Origin: Asterias rubens
Taxonomy: Eukaryota > Echinodermata > Asteroidea > Forcipulatida > Asteriidae
DNA: 64,000 bases
Direction: 5' to 3'
NCBI RefSeq assembly: GCF_902459465.1
Contig: NC_047062.1
Location: 23,751,919 to 23,815,918, forward strand
Part shown: one piece after another, positions 1 through 12,544 of the stretch
Layout: each line of letters opens with the position of its first letter
How positions within the stretch are numbered: position 1 is the first letter of the stretch
Position numbers and translations under genes: made by a program
Notes under the pieces: generated by a model
Told to the model about the DNA's origin: nothing
Database searches by the model: none
The model's input: only the letters and a program-made list of their open reading frames with translations

Positions 1-30
1 GAGTAAATACCAATAGTGTCCACTGCCTTT
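1..30 (-). repeat. MITE-A terminal fragment
   Basis: Matches the reverse-orientation end of the MITE-A family (ACCAATAGTGTCCACTGCC) and is cut by the window edge. Confidence 0.7.
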
Positions 31-149
31 TACAAGAACAACATAAATTAAAACATGAATACAAAATAAAAACTGGAATTAAATCGAGCACAGCCCCAGT
101 TTCCTTCTCGCGGGCAGCTTCAATTTGTGTAAAAAAAAAACAATGAACG

Positions 150-331
150 ATAATTCACTTTTGTAGTCCTAAAGGTAGTCCTAACTTAGGACTAGTCCGA
201 GGCAATGCTAGGAGATAGGACCAGTCCTAAGTTAGGATGAGTTACTGGTCCTAACTTAGGACTAGTCCTATCTCTTAGCTTTGCCTAGGACTAGTCCTAA
301 GTTAGGACTACCTTTGTGAAATCCACCCCTG
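150..331. repeat. MITE-C foldback element (AGTCCTAA family)
   Basis: A nearly palindromic element built of CCTAACTTAGGACTAGTCC words on both arms, ending in CTTTGTGAAATCCACCCC. A better-preserved copy lies at 31242-31412. Confidence 0.85.
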
Positions 332-371
332 AAAAATTAAACTGAAGGATATGTTATAGTTCTAAACATTC

Positions 372-694
372 AAGGCACTGAACACCTTTGACAATTTTCA
401 AAAACCAGTATTCTCACTTGGTGTAACAAACCTGTAAAAATTTGACTCAATTGGTCATCGTAGTTCGAGAGAATAATGAAAGAAAAAAACACTCTTGTCG
501 CACAAATTTGTGTGCTTTCAGACGCATAAGTATTTTAATATTTGGGTGAGAAATTACCTCTTTCTCAAAAACTACGTTACTTTCAGAGGGGACTGTTTCA
601 ATCAATATCAACAGCTCTCCATTGGTCTATACCAAGTAAGTGTTTTGCTGTAACAGTTATTTTGAGTAATTACCAATAGTGTCCACTGCCTTTA
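372..694 (-). repeat. MITE-A copy, reverse orientation
   Basis: Runs from AGGCACTGAACACC to GTGTCCACTGCCTTTA and has the family landmarks: ACACCCTTGT-like block, TTGTGTGCTTTCAGA, and ACCAAGTAAG before the terminus. Confidence 0.85.
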
Positions 695-756
695 ACTACC
701 GGTCGAGCATAAAATATTCCTCATTGTTTTACAAAAGTCAGCAAGTCTCATTCACA

Positions 757-1004
757 CCATGGCCCAATTTCATAGAGCTGCTTAAGCAAAAAGTTTGCTT
801 TAGCACGAAAATAGCTTGCTTATTTTACACATGTTACTGGCAAAAATCTCATGCCATATACACTCCTTGTCACTTATATTTAGCTATTGTTTACTTAGCA
901 TAACAAATAAGTGGAGTCTTAGCCGGTAATCTGATTTTACAAAGCAAAGATTGTTTTGCTTAAGCAAAATTAATTGCTTAAGCAGCTCTATGAAATTGGG
1001 CCCA
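757..1004. repeat. MITE-B foldback element
   Basis: The left end GGCCCAATTTCATAGAGCTG and right end AGCTCTATGAAATTGGGCCC are inverted repeats. Both arms contain TTAAGCA words, and the interior is AT-rich. Confidence 0.88.
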
Positions 1005-1689
1005 TGTCCCGTACATAATGTGATTTCCATGTGCATTCTGAGGAGCCCAATGGCAAGCCCATGGCCGTGTTTCACAGAGATTTCTATTTCGCACAAAGTA
1101 GCTTACAACAATGCTTACCAGAATACGGTTACCAACCAAACTATCATCTCACGTTTACAACTTGTGACTGGTATCCTGCTCATTTCTGCTTAGCAGACAA
1201 TACTTTCCGCTTAAGCAACTGTTTGAGTTTGGCCCAGGGCTTCAGCTGTGCCAGCTGCACAAAATGTGAACTTTAGTTACGAGACAGGCCAGCAGGTGCA
1301 TGTTAAGTGCATGCTATGCTTACACATATCATTCCCTCCAAAAATACTCGCGTTACATAGACAGTGAGCAGTGTGCCTTGTTAAGAGTTTAAATAAGTAG
1401 TTTCTATGTACATTTTGTGTTAGTTCTGATTTCCATGATACTGATCAACTTTCAACAGGCCCATTTGGCGTCAAAATTGACCAAACCGCAAAATTATTCG
1501 ATGCTGGTGTAAATATTTCATTCATATATTCATATGTGGATGAGTTAAGTTGCTTAATCTTAAATTTTATGTCAAACCATGATAAAACTCGTGGCAAAAA
1601 CCAACAATTAACAGAAGACAGAACAACAAAACGAAGTTTTACTCCGTTGTGATGTGTTTACATGTTTTGGTTTTTCAAGTCAAACAGAT

Positions 1690-4234
1690 TTACAGGGTCT
1701 GAGATACGGTGGCTACGGTACCACTGGTACTGTTTCCCACCTGGTTCGAATCCCGCTTCTTACAAAACACATCTCTGATCCCTTTACGGAACGGCTTGTT
1801 CGTCAAGGTATAGATGACAGGATTCACGCAGGAGTTGCCCACGGATAAGATAACGCTGATGAACTGGAAATGCGATCCCTGCTGGAGCGGGGCACCCAGG
1901 TTCAGCAGAAGGAACCTGACCTGGTTTGGAGCCCAGCAGACCACGAAGGAAATCACGCAGACCAGGAGGGTCTTGACCAGGGTCTGTGCGGCCCGGAGCT
2001 GCCACATTTCACGCTGATCTCTGGGGTTAAGGACCGAAGAATCTTGGGGAAAAAATATCGGAAGAGAAAACTAAATAATAATGTTCATTTAACGTCTATA
2101 TAATCAAGTTAGCAGCCACTTGGTCATTTTAGCAGCCACTTGGACTCGTAAGCAGCCATCTGCACTCGTGAGCAGCCACTTGGCCTCGTGAGCAACCACG
2201 TGGACAAGTCAACCACCTGGCTCGTGAGCAGGCACCTGGGCTCGCGAGCAGCCACTTTGGCGCGTGAGCAGTCACTTTGGCTCGTGAGCAGCCACTTTGG
2301 CTTGTGAGCAGCCAGCTTGGCTCCTGAGCAACCACTTTGGCTCGTGAGCAGTCACTTTGGCTCGTGAGCAAGCACTTTGGCTCGTGAGCAACCACTTTGG
2401 CTCGTGAGCAGCCATTTAGGCTCAAGGGCAGCCACCTTGGATCGTGAGCAGTCACTTTGGCTCGTGAGCAACCACTTTGGCTCGTGAGCAGTCACTTTGG
2501 CTCGTGAGCAGCCACTTTGGCTCGTGGGCAGCCACCTTGGATCGTGAGCAGCCACCTTGGCTCGTGAGCAGTCACTTTGGCTCGTGAGCAAGCACTTTGG
2601 CTCGTGAGCAAGCACTTTGGCTCGTGAGCAGCCACTTAGGCTCAAGGGCAGCCACCTTGGATCGTGAGCAGTCACTTTGGCTCATGAGCAGTCACTTTGG
2701 CTCGTGAGCAGCCACTTTGGCTCGTGAGCAGCCACTTTGGCTCGTGAGCAGCCACTTTGGCTCGTGAGCAACCACTTTGGCTCGTGAGCAGTCACTTAGG
2801 CTCAAGGGCAGCCACCTTGGATCGTGAGCAGTCACTTTGGCTCGTGAGCAGTCACTTTGGCTCGTGAGCAGTCACTTTGGCTCTTGAGCAGCCACTTTGG
2901 CTCGTGAGCAGCCACTTTGGCTCGTGAGCAGCCAGCTAGGCTCGTGAGCAGGCATTTGGGCTCAAGGGCAGCCACCTTGGATCGTGAGCAGTCACTTTGG
3001 CTCGTGAGCAACCACTTTGGCTCATGAGCAGCCACTTTGGCTCGAGAGCAGCCAGCTTGGCTCGTGAGCAGGAATTTGGGCTAGTGAACAGCTATTTGGG
3101 CCAGTGATCAGCCGTTTGGGCTCATGAACAGCCACTTGAGCTTGTGAGCAGTTGTGAACACCACGAGTTGGTGTGATAACGCTCGCCAACTAAAATATCA
3201 CCTCGAAGACTATGATAATTTTTGAATCCACAGCTTCGGCTTCGGATTCGGCTTCAGGCTCCGTTCTGTAGCATGAAACCATGATTTCGTAAACAAAGCA
3301 CCTGCAATTGTCAAAACAACCGGGAAGCTAAGTTAAATAGCCTGAGTCAAATCTAGAGCTGAAGCCGTGGTTTCGAAAAGGGACAATGACTCCAAATGGC
3401 GCGCAACCGAGGCAGTTGCAATTAGTATGTTAGATGAATTGGGTCAATTGGGCACATGTACGTCCTATATTAAATTCGTCAAGTTGTATACCCTGCATAG
3501 CCCTGCTTACCTGCTCTTCGGTTGAGTACCTTAACCTGCCTGTTTAGTGAAGAAATCACCCTCCACTGCGCGAAACCCATCAGAACAAACGGAGCAAAGA
3601 AGTTGACTGTGAAATTGTAAACACCAAATGCCGCCTGAGCTCCCTTGCTAGGCCACGGCACAGATCGGCAACCCTTTTCTCTGTCCACCTCAAACAAGCA
3701 AGGCTTATAAACCTTGGTTATTGCGGCCAAGACCCAACAAGCAGCAATCATCAGGTACTTGTTGCGTCTGGAGAAAACTTTCTTGTACTTGTGTGGGTAG
3801 ACGATGGCTACGTAGCGCTCCATGTTGACTGTGATCAAACTGAACACAGAAGTGATCGCGAAGCTCCAGTAGAGGAACTTGGAGGTGTAAAAGCGACACC
3901 AAAACTCTGCAAAGCCTCCGGGATTTGCTGGTGTTTTTGACCCTGCTGGTGTGAGATACGTTGGGATGACCAGAACACACACCATGAAGTCGACAATGGA
4001 GAGGTGCACTAAGAAATCACTGGTGTTGGAGCGTAGGGACGGCACGCGGAGGAGTACGATGGCAACCAGTAAGTTACCAATGATTCCAACCACGCAGATT
4101 ATGCCGTAAAGAGCCAAGACGAATTTATTAAAGCCATCCGTTTCCTTCATTTCCATTTCATTTAAACCTGTTTCCGTAGAATTGTCCATAGTTTCAACAA
4201 TCAAAGTTATATTGCTTACGTTCATTTGATCCAT
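1690..4234 (-). CDS. Rhodopsin-class (class A) GPCR, probable peptide receptor, two exons
   Basis: Exon 1 is 4234-3511 and exon 2 is 2018-1690 (stop TAA), giving about 350 residues. The junction codon is split after its first base; the donor is GCAG|GTAAGC and the acceptor CCAGAG|AT, so the protein reads on as ADQREMWQLR. Seven membrane segments fit class A: GN in TM1 (N54), LSIVD in TM2 (D82), a TM3 cysteine (C113) with its likely partner C189, ERY in place of DRY (139-141), W167 in TM4, P215 in TM5, CWAP in TM6 (269-272) and NPVIY in TM7 (307-311). The extracellular N-terminus has N-glycosylation sequons at N5, N8 and N18. A basic helix-8 stretch (KPFRKGIRDVF) follows TM7. The features suit a plasma-membrane, G-protein-coupled peptide or amine receptor. 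The ligand cannot be assigned; galanin/allatostatin-like or a lineage-expanded echinoderm receptor are possibilities. The 1.5-kb intron is mostly minisatellite. Confidence 0.85.
2111..3155. repeat. 20-bp minisatellite inside the GPCR intron, about 50 copies
   Basis: The unit is close to CTCGTGAGCAGTCACTTTGG and repeats every 20 bp almost without indels. Edge copies are more degenerate (2111-2230 and 3060-3155). Variants such as CTCAAGGGCAGCCACCTTGG recur at 2421, 2641, 2801 and 2961, so blocks of several units have been re-duplicated. Because 20 is not a multiple of 3, every frame has a 60-bp (20-residue) period, which creates long artificial reading frames on the minus strand. Confidence 0.97.
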
Positions 4235-5757
4235 GACACCAAAGATGCTGTTGTTACAGTTTGAAGGATAGACTCTCTTTCTCCCGCCGAAATTGCCGTG
4301 AAGTTTGCCAATTCAGGCGCGAAATTACATCGCTGTTGTCTGCATGTCAATTTACTTGATGCAGTTAGAACATCATCCTTCGCACTGAAATTGAAGTACA
4401 GAATGTGTTATAGAATTCAAATGCACACTCCTTTAATTGCAAGTCCAATTTTATGCCCACTCTAGTTATGACAAAATCGAGTCAGCATACCCTTAGGCTA
4501 ACTCTTTTTAGGAAAGCACGCAAATTAAAAGCAGAAAGACTCGGAGGAGTTTGAAAAAAAGAGGAAATATTTTCAATAGATAGGATTTATTTTCCTAGTA
4601 CAATAATCACTTCATGAATTACATCAAGTCTGAAGGTTGTGTAGGTTTGTGTATTGACATTTTACTTCAATGCTTCATTGTGAATGGTTAGTACAACCGG
4701 GGATGAGAAGTCACTAGCCTTGTGTTGTTTGGAATTATACTGTGATTAAAATGCATCTCATTCCATTTTCAAGAACGAAGTGATTTTCCACGAATTTGAC
4801 TTCGAGACCTCAGATTTAGAATTTGAGGTCTCGAAATGAAAGTACACAACTTCGTGTGACAAGGGTGTTTCTTTCTTTCTTTATTATCGCGCAACTTCGA
4901 CGACCAATTGAGCTCAAATTTTCACAGGTTTGTTATTTTGTGCATATCTTGAGATACACCAAGTGAGGACTGGTCTTTGACAATAACCAATAGTGTCCAC
5001 TGTCTTTAAAGGGAAGATTATCTAAACAAACATACAAAAGCAAGACAATGTTACAAAGAATGTCAAAACGTAGTTTACGAATGGTTTTATGGACTACGTC
5101 ACGATCACGTTCGGACATTTCTTAAGGATTCCAACATTTAACTTGATTATTTAAAAACATCCGGTTTAAGGCACTGATGGACCTTTTTGCTATTTACTCA
5201 AAATAATTATTACCATACAAACTACTTTGGTAATGAGCAACGGAGACCCGTTATACAACATTGTGAGAAACGACTCCGTCTGAAGTAACGTTGTTTCTGA
5301 CTAAGAGGTAATTTCCCACTTAAATATTTGAATCTAATTTATCACTTAGATATTTTGAATCTAATCAAAGACTTCAGGCCTGAAGTCTTTTTATTTGGCA
5401 TCTTACAGCACACACATTTGTGCAATAAGGGGTAGTTTTATCTTCCATTGTTCTTCTGCAACTTCAAGATGACCATTTAAGTGAGTCAAATTTTCAAGGA
5501 TTTGTTTTTCATGCGTAATATTGGGATTCACAAACTGAGAATACAAGTCTTTGAAAAATACCTAAGCTGTCCTGTGCCTTTAAGAATTAACATCGCAACC
5601 GCATTAATAAAACGAAAGTAAAGACGCATTTAAAACAATAACGTTGCGCTACAAACGTCCTTTCAAACCAACATTTTTGTATAGGCTTTATTGAAGAAGT
5701 AAAGACTGCTACATATATGTCTCAATTAGAGACAGAATTTTAATCCTGAATTTAAAA
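4235..5757. other. Gene-free spacer with MITE-A copies
   Basis: No exon-like reading frame was recognised. The identifiable content is a forward MITE-A 3' part (about 4774-5008) and a full-length forward MITE-A (about 5167-5583). The presumed promoter of the minus-strand GPCR would lie just above 4234, but no convincing core element was seen. Confidence 0.6.
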
Positions 5758-5935
5758 ATTCACAGAAATACGAAAGAAAACTGAAATGAGATACATCATA
5801 CGGACAGTAAAACAAGCTAAATGGAGATGGGCTGGACACACTGCCCGAAGAAATGACAACAGATGGGCAACAAGAATAGGGAAAAGAAAAAGAGGTAGAG
5901 AGAGAAGATGGAGAGATGGTTTATTCAGAAGCAAC
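5758..5935 (+). pseudogene. LINE retrotransposon remnant (C-terminal end of the reverse-transcriptase ORF)
   Basis: The plus-strand frame carries KWRWAGHTARRNDNRW followed by a basic stretch ending RRWRDGL. This resembles the region after the reverse-transcriptase domain of RTE/Jockey-type non-LTR elements, where a motif like KWRW-GH-AR-DNRW is common. Only about 60 residues are recognisable. The catalytic domain is absent, so this is a dead fragment. The family assignment is from memory of the motif and should be tested. Confidence 0.6.
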
Positions 5936-6390
5936 ATGGACAAGAACTGCAAACAAAATGGAAACCGACGGCGTCGACATGAGGAGGGCTACATCCTACA
6001 CTGGATGAACATAGCCTAAAATACATAGCTCAATCTAATTGTAAATTCGAGTGTGGGGAAAAATAGTTTTGTCGTTTGGAATTTATATATCTAAAAACAC
6101 AATTAATCCAAGAGCTTTTTCTCTCAACTCAAGAGTCACTTAAATTGTCCAAACAAGGTTTCCGTAGGAATCACACCAACTATGAAATGCTTGATTAGAC
6201 TGAATGTACCCACAGGCCATTTGCAATCATACCCGCATCGAGTAATCATGGTTACAGATTGAAATGAAGTGATGAATTGCACGTAAATAACACGAATAGA
6301 GGATTTAAAGAGATGTTCACACACTCACACTCGGTAAACAAAACAGAAAGAACATATCATGGTTGTTGGATCATTGAATATTTGTCTAAA

Positions 6391-6555
6391 AGGCAGTGGA
6401 CACTATTGGTAATTACTCAAAATAATTATTAGCACTATTGGTAATTACTCAAAATAATTATTAGCGTTAAACCTTACTTGGTACCGAGTAATGGGGCGAG
6501 GTTGATGGTATAAAACAATGTGAGAAACAGCTCCCTCTGAAGTAACGTAGTTTTT
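6391..6555 (+). repeat. MITE-A 5' part, truncated
   Basis: Starts GGCAGTGGACACTATTGG, with a short internal duplication of the CACTATTGGTAATTACTC segment, then GAGAAACAGCTCCCTCTGAA. The 3' half is missing. Confidence 0.8.
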
Positions 6556-7231
6556 TTAGAAAGAAGTAAGAACGTTGTGTCCAGTGTCAAGTGTCTTTAC
6601 TAAACACGACCACATCTTGTGTGGAAATCTGTGCTTGCGTTTTTTTTAGTGAAAACAAAAAATTGTCAGGAATTTTGCGCTCATTAAAATAGGTCTTGTT
6701 TCGATTGTGGCAACCAAAACAAGTAATGGTGACTTCTTTATAGAATTTATTCCAGTTTGACAGCATTTAAATCCCAATTTACTATTTTTTTTTTTTTTAA
6801 ATGAGGATCTGTATGATTTTCTATGGTCAGGGAGCTTTCAAAGTAAAAAGGTATTTGTGTTCGATTCTCTTTACGACACGACATTCTGAGTATTTTCTTT
6901 AAGTAAGATTGCACGCATTAGTTTAGGTTATTTTATCAAACCCAGGTTCAGAATACACAAATGTGAACAAAATAACCCTTTTCCATATGAAAAACAAAAA
7001 TATATAGTGTAGTTTGAGCGTTGAAGATAAATCAACGATTAACATTCAAATCCTTCCCAATAAAAGATATGGATCTGATACGAAACGAAGGACAACATGA
7101 ACGTGATCGCGAACTTCCCGTATCCATTGTTTTCTCGTAAATGTGACAACCGAATTTGTAATTTCCACGTTATAATTTTATAGCATTTAAACCCATTGGA
7201 CCCTTTCGGTAAACAGTATTGTCCAAAACCC

Positions 7232-7345
7232 ACACTTCGTGTATCACAACTTCTATATCAAATAACAAACCTGTGAAAATTTGGGCTTAATCGGTCATCG
7301 GAGTCGGGAGAAAATAACAGGAAAGCCCACTCTTGTATCCGCGCG
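7232..7345 (-). repeat. MITE-A fragment, degenerate
   Basis: Contains AACAAACCTGTGAAAATTTG followed by a CGGTCATCGGAG-like block, both MITE-A landmarks in reverse orientation. The rest is lost. Confidence 0.6.
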
Positions 7346-8872
7346 TTTCGCCGTGTCATAACATGTGTTTAAAATAAATCCGTAATTCTCGTTAACGAGA
7401 ATTGATATTGTTTTACTGTTTTCTCAAAAAGTAAAGCATTTCATGGAATAATATTTCAAGAGAAGTATTTCACCACTACCTTCTGTAAACCCTGTAAGTT
7501 ATTTGTAAATCTGTGAACTTTTTGTTTTCTGTACCGGAAGGGTCCAATGGCTTTAACAATAAAATAATACTAAATTCGATTTATATAGCACCTTATATAT
7601 AGTTATCTCTAGGCGCTTTACAAAGTATATCAAGTACATAACATGTTAAATTATTTATAGTTGACTGTTTAATTATTTACAGTTGACTGAATGATACTAT
7701 TCTATAAGAATCATTGAAAACTTACGAGATATCTACAAAATGCAGTTCTCATTTTAATAAATGCAATAAGAAGGGGCACAAACAATGCAAAGGGCCCTAA
7801 GATTTAAACTTAAACCGAGGATGGGTTACTCACCTGTTGTCCAGTGAAACAGCAGACTTAGGGGTTGAACGTCAGTAGTACTTAAATCATACAGCAGGAA
7901 TAGAGCTCCAAGTTCTTACGTTCTTCGCAAACAAGGCTTGTTGATCTTTGTGAGATTGAATAGTCAGTAAAAGTCAACGGTACCCTACGGTAATACTTTC
8001 GGACCTAAGGGCCTCAAACATAAAGCCCTGATCAAGCAAATCGAGTGAGTTTTATTTAAGTACAAAACACAGGAAGTGATAAGTGGGAAGAGTAACTCCT
8101 CCTAACACCCCGTGTTCGATGTTTGTGCAAGCTGATGATGTACACACCCAAAAGACTGTTACGATTATAGATGCATTTTTCCCGCGCGCTGCGTGCCGGC
8201 GGGTACGGTCATCCAGTGGTGCGGCGTGTTGAATTATGAAACGTTGGACGGCGATACCGGCATCTTTTTATAGTGTCTTCAGCTATGGATAAACTGTGTG
8301 TGGCTGTGTTCTGGCAATGAATGATGCGATCTGTACAGGGGGAAGTTTTTTTGATACATCTTTTTTTTTATGGGGTGGGCGACTCAATCTAAAGCAAAAA
8401 CAGGGACTCCATCTACAGCCAAAACAATTATAACATGGATGGGGAAACTGTCTCTCGGCTGATGGGAAAGGGTATTGTATAACATCAATTTAAACAGGAA
8501 CGGTGTTTTGAAGAATGATACATACATAACAACGGGTCCTTGAAATTTTATCCCAAACTCAATTATGACTCTCTTCTTGGTTTGAAGTTATTTAATAATA
8601 GAACTTGGTTGAGGAAGAAATGTCACACATAACTGCATGCCAGGAAAGTTAAACTTATTTCTCACAATAACCTTCAAGTTTTGTTTAGAACTCAATTAAG
8701 TAACGGTTCTGCAACGTCCACCACGCTTATAAAGACTCTTTATACGCAGATACGGAATTTAACTTGGTGGAAAACGGTCAACAAAAACCGCCAAGGTTTG
8801 AAATTATTTAATAAGGAAGTGGTTGAAAAGAAATTTCACAATATCAAGGATTGAGGTTGTGGTCAATATTCC
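7346..8872. other. Gene-free spacer
   Basis: No coding exon or RNA gene was recognised. The sequence at 7565-7630 (TTATATAGCACCTT...GGCGCTTTACAAAG) looks like a dispersed repeat. The remainder is AT-rich unique-looking DNA. Confidence 0.5.
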
Positions 8873-9977
8873 TTACTCAGAAAGACCGCCAAGTTTTGTT
8901 TTGATGAACCTTTATGGGTATTGTGAGATACAGAGTAAAAGGTTCAGCTGCAGAAATGAATTGTGGTTTCCGTTATTTGAATGACAGTTCTGTATTTTAC
9001 AAGCATATTTTGTTAAAGGCATTGACACTCAGTTAATATTAAAAGACTAAATCTGAAAGCACACAAATTTGTGCACAAAGGTGTTTTTTCTGTCATTGTT
9101 CTATTGCAAATTTGCTGACCAATAATTGTGTCAAAATTTTCACAGATTGTATGCACACACCCAGTGATGAGAAACCTGGTATTTGGCAATTACTGAAGGT
9201 GCCCAGTGCCTTTAAGCAAGATATGTATTTTCCCCACAGGATCCTTGCACTCGTTACACGCTGCTAAATCTGCGGCCAATGGTAAGCTACCATGGAAAAA
9301 TTACGGTACGCACCTTAAAGTGCGTGCCGCATCGCCTGCGTGCCCAATGCACATTAACATCACACGGCCATTATTTCCCAACTCGATTAACATTTATTTC
9401 CACTTCACAATTCTGGGTAAAATGATAAGTAAGATGGATTTATGTCAAAACATATAGGGCAAAACTGGGAAATTTGTGAAACGATGGGGCAATCTCCGAA
9501 TAAGCCGTAACTGGGAATTGGGGAATAAAAGTGGCGCAACCTTGCAATATTTACCATGGGTGAATTATACGTCAGATGGATTAGATCAGTTTAATCTAAC
9601 TCTGTAACTTCACTCTATTATTCATTTTTCTACGAATCTACACTGTAGATTCGTTTACGAATCTACATGTACAGTTGTGTGTACAGAATGTTTACAGGAT
9701 GTGTCAAACATTTTCCAATTAAACAATTTACTTTCGTAAAAACATAATTTTAAACAAAACATTGTACAGGATAATGCTGCAAGCACTATATAATATTGCT
9801 TTAAAATGTTGTTAAAAAATTAATAGTTATAAATGTGACCAAACGTCGTTTCACTGGGTAAAACGACTTAAGTTATGGGCAGGTTAATGTGGAAAAGATC
9901 TTTAGTTGCATGGTTAACCTTTAGAACATTTACTGTAAGGCAATAAAGCTACGAATGCAACAATTTTGTGATCATAC
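8873..9977. repeat. Tandem duplication of about 1.1 kb, left copy
   Basis: Begins TACTCAGAAAGACCGCCAAG and ends where the same sequence restarts at 9978. It carries a truncated MITE-A (about 9012-9215). Relative to the right copy it lacks about 140 bp within that MITE and retains about 80 bp near 9700-9775 that the right copy has lost. Confidence 0.93.
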
Positions 9978-11163
9978 TTACTCAGAAAGACCGCCAAGTT
10001 TTGTTTTGATGAACCTTTATGGGTATTGTGAGATACAGAGTAAAAGGTTCGGCTGCAGAAATGAATTGTGGTTTCCGTTATTTGAATGACAGTTCTGTAT
10101 TTTACAAGCATATTTTGTTAAAGGCATTGACACTCAGTGGTAGTTACTCAAAATAATTGTTAGACTAAAAACTTCCTTGGTAAACGAGCAATGGAGAGCT
10201 GTTGAAGAAAACTCTGTATTGTGCGAACAGCTCCCTCAGAAGTAACCTAGTTTTTGAGAAAGGGGTAACTTCTCCCTCAGTTAATATTAAAAGACTTCAT
10301 CTGAAAGCACACAAATTTGTGCACAAAGGTGTTTTTTCTGTCATTGTTCTATTGCAAATTTGCTGACCAATAATTGTGTCAAAATTTTCACAGATTGTAT
10401 GCATACACCCAGTGATGAGAAACCTGGTATTTGGCAATTACTGAAGGTGCAAAGTGCCTTTAAGCAAGATTCGATTTTTCCCACAGGATCCTTGCACTCT
10501 ATACATGCTGCTAAATCTGCGGCTAATGGTAAGCTACCATGGAAAGATTACGGTACGCACCTTAAAGTGCGTGCCGCATCGCCTGCGTGCCCAATGCACA
10601 TTAACATCACACGGCCATTATTTCCCAACTCGATTAACATTTATTTCCACTTCACAATTCTGGGTAAAATGATAAGTAAGATGGATTTATGTCAAAACAA
10701 AATACTAAATATAGGGCAAAACTGGGAAATTTGTGAAACGATGGGGCAATCTCCGAATAAGCCGTAACTGGGAATTTGGGAATAATAGTGGCGCAACCTT
10801 GCAATATTTATCATGGGTGAATTATACGTCAGATGGATTAGATCAGTTTAATCTAATTCTGTAACTTCACTCTATTATTCATTTTTCTACGAATCTACAC
10901 TGTAGATTCGTTTACGAATCTACATGTACAGTTGTGTGTACAGAATGTTTACAGGATAATGCTGCAAGCACTATATAATATTGCTTTAAAATGTTGTTAA
11001 AAAATTAATAGTTATAAATGTGACCAAACGTCGTTTCACTGGGTAAAACGACTTAAGTTATGGGCAGGTTAATGTGGAAAAGATCTTTAGTTGCATGGTT
11101 AACCTTTAGAACATTTACTGTAAGGCAATAAAGCTACGAATGCAACAATTTTGTGATCATACT
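9978..11163. repeat. Tandem duplication of about 1.1 kb, right copy
   Basis: Near-identical to 8873-9977, ending at TTGTGATCATACTTA. It contains the more complete MITE-A (about 10121-10464). The left copy's segment between two TACAGGAT-like words is deleted here. Short reading frames shared by both copies have no recognisable domain. Confidence 0.93.
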
Positions 11164-12544
11164 TATGTTTAATTTATATCCTTTTGCACACAATGGTAGT
11201 TTAAAATATCATTTTACTTGTAATTCGTTAATCACAAAAATGGTGTAGTGGCTAATTTCAAACGGGAGTAACTCAGCAACGCGATACAGCCCAAAGCTTA
11301 GACACATACCAAATTACTGCTGCTGATGTGTTCTTTCCAGCCATGCATATAAATCAATTTCTAAAATTTCCTACATCTGACTCGTTTTCAGAGCGGGTCA
11401 CAAATGGTTAAAGTAAAAAAATCTACTCTAAGATGTATATTTGTCACTACAATATACCTGCCTTCGGCTAGTAGGCCCCTATCAACGAATCTACACTCTT
11501 TTTTTTTTAATAATACGGAATTCTCAATGCTCACTGCATATTGCTTTATTTTCTATAATGTAATTTTGCGAAGCTCAATTTTGAAAAAGAAAAGAAAGTA
11601 TAGGCCTAAACACAACCCTGCGCCCTTCCAAAAAAAGAAACTCCAATAAATCTTGATAGTCAATAACTGACACAAGGGTTATATTCTAAACGAAATACTA
11701 AAATTACTTTAAAAAAACAAAACTCACAGACAATGTGTGGGTAAAAACAAAAGTTAAAATTAATACACACAAACACTCTTTGAACTATTTAAATTAAAAA
11801 AGATGCGTTAAAATCATTTAGTCGCAAATGCTAAAATCACCGGAAAATGTTTTTTTTTCTGAAAGGCATAATCTCAATTTTTGTTTAAAGTTTCTCTCCA
11901 GTTTTTGTGTAATGTCGTACGTCAAGGTATAGTTGTCACATTGAACTGAAAACCGTTTGTTTTTTTGCTCGGTTAGCCTTTCTTTCAAAATGGCAACGCT
12001 ACAATAAAATATAGTATCTAAATAATTAGAGAAAAGGATTACAGTACTGTGAAGAAAATTACAACACTTCGTGTTGTCAACCAATTAGCCTTCGTGGAGG
12101 GCATGGTGGGCTCTTGCATCGGGGACTGGGCCCGAGTCTTTATCCAAAGGGATGTACATGTACCTGCTTTTCAGAACCAGTGATTTCATTGGATACAATC
12201 ATGTCATGGACGTGTGACGTTGCTTTATATATTTGTATGTTGTATGGTCCGAGGTGATGTAAGTGCAGCTGACAAACTTCACCTTGGACCAATCAAAACA
12301 CAACTTCATTTCGGTCGTCTGCGTGCAGCGTCCAATTGTATATTATGTACATAACGTACATACACATGTACATGTACATGTATGCTTTCATAAAATGTTG
12401 TAATGTTGATAGGATTCGACCGTGTGTGAAATGAACGGGGTGAAAGGTGCATATGGACGGAGATTGGCCCAAGCTATGAGGCCACTCTCTGACGTTATAT
12501 TCAGAGTCTCGAAGTGTGACGTCAGATGTGTAGGCTAGCAGTTC
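11164..12544. other. Spacer 3' of galectin 1
   Basis: AT-rich, without a recognised gene. The segment at about 12165-12320 resembles 27445-27575 (AGAACCAGTGAT and GGTCCGAGGTGATGT blocks), indicating another dispersed repeat. The galectin 1 3' UTR must lie just below 12545, but its end was not identified. Confidence 0.5.

Noticed and set aside
2129-3035. Minus-strand reading frames of 67-108 residues with repeats like AKVTAHEPKWLL
   Set aside because: They are a by-product of the 20-bp minisatellite read in a 60-bp period and lie inside the GPCR intron.
2111-3155. CRISPR-like array
   Set aside because: There are no spacers between units, the repeat is contiguous, and the DNA is clearly eukaryotic.
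9206-10767. Frames of 83 and 135 residues shared by the two tandem copies (SLH-HAAKSAANGKLPW-like)
   Set aside because: They start inside a MITE-A remnant, have no recognisable domain, and are conserved only because the DNA is duplicated.
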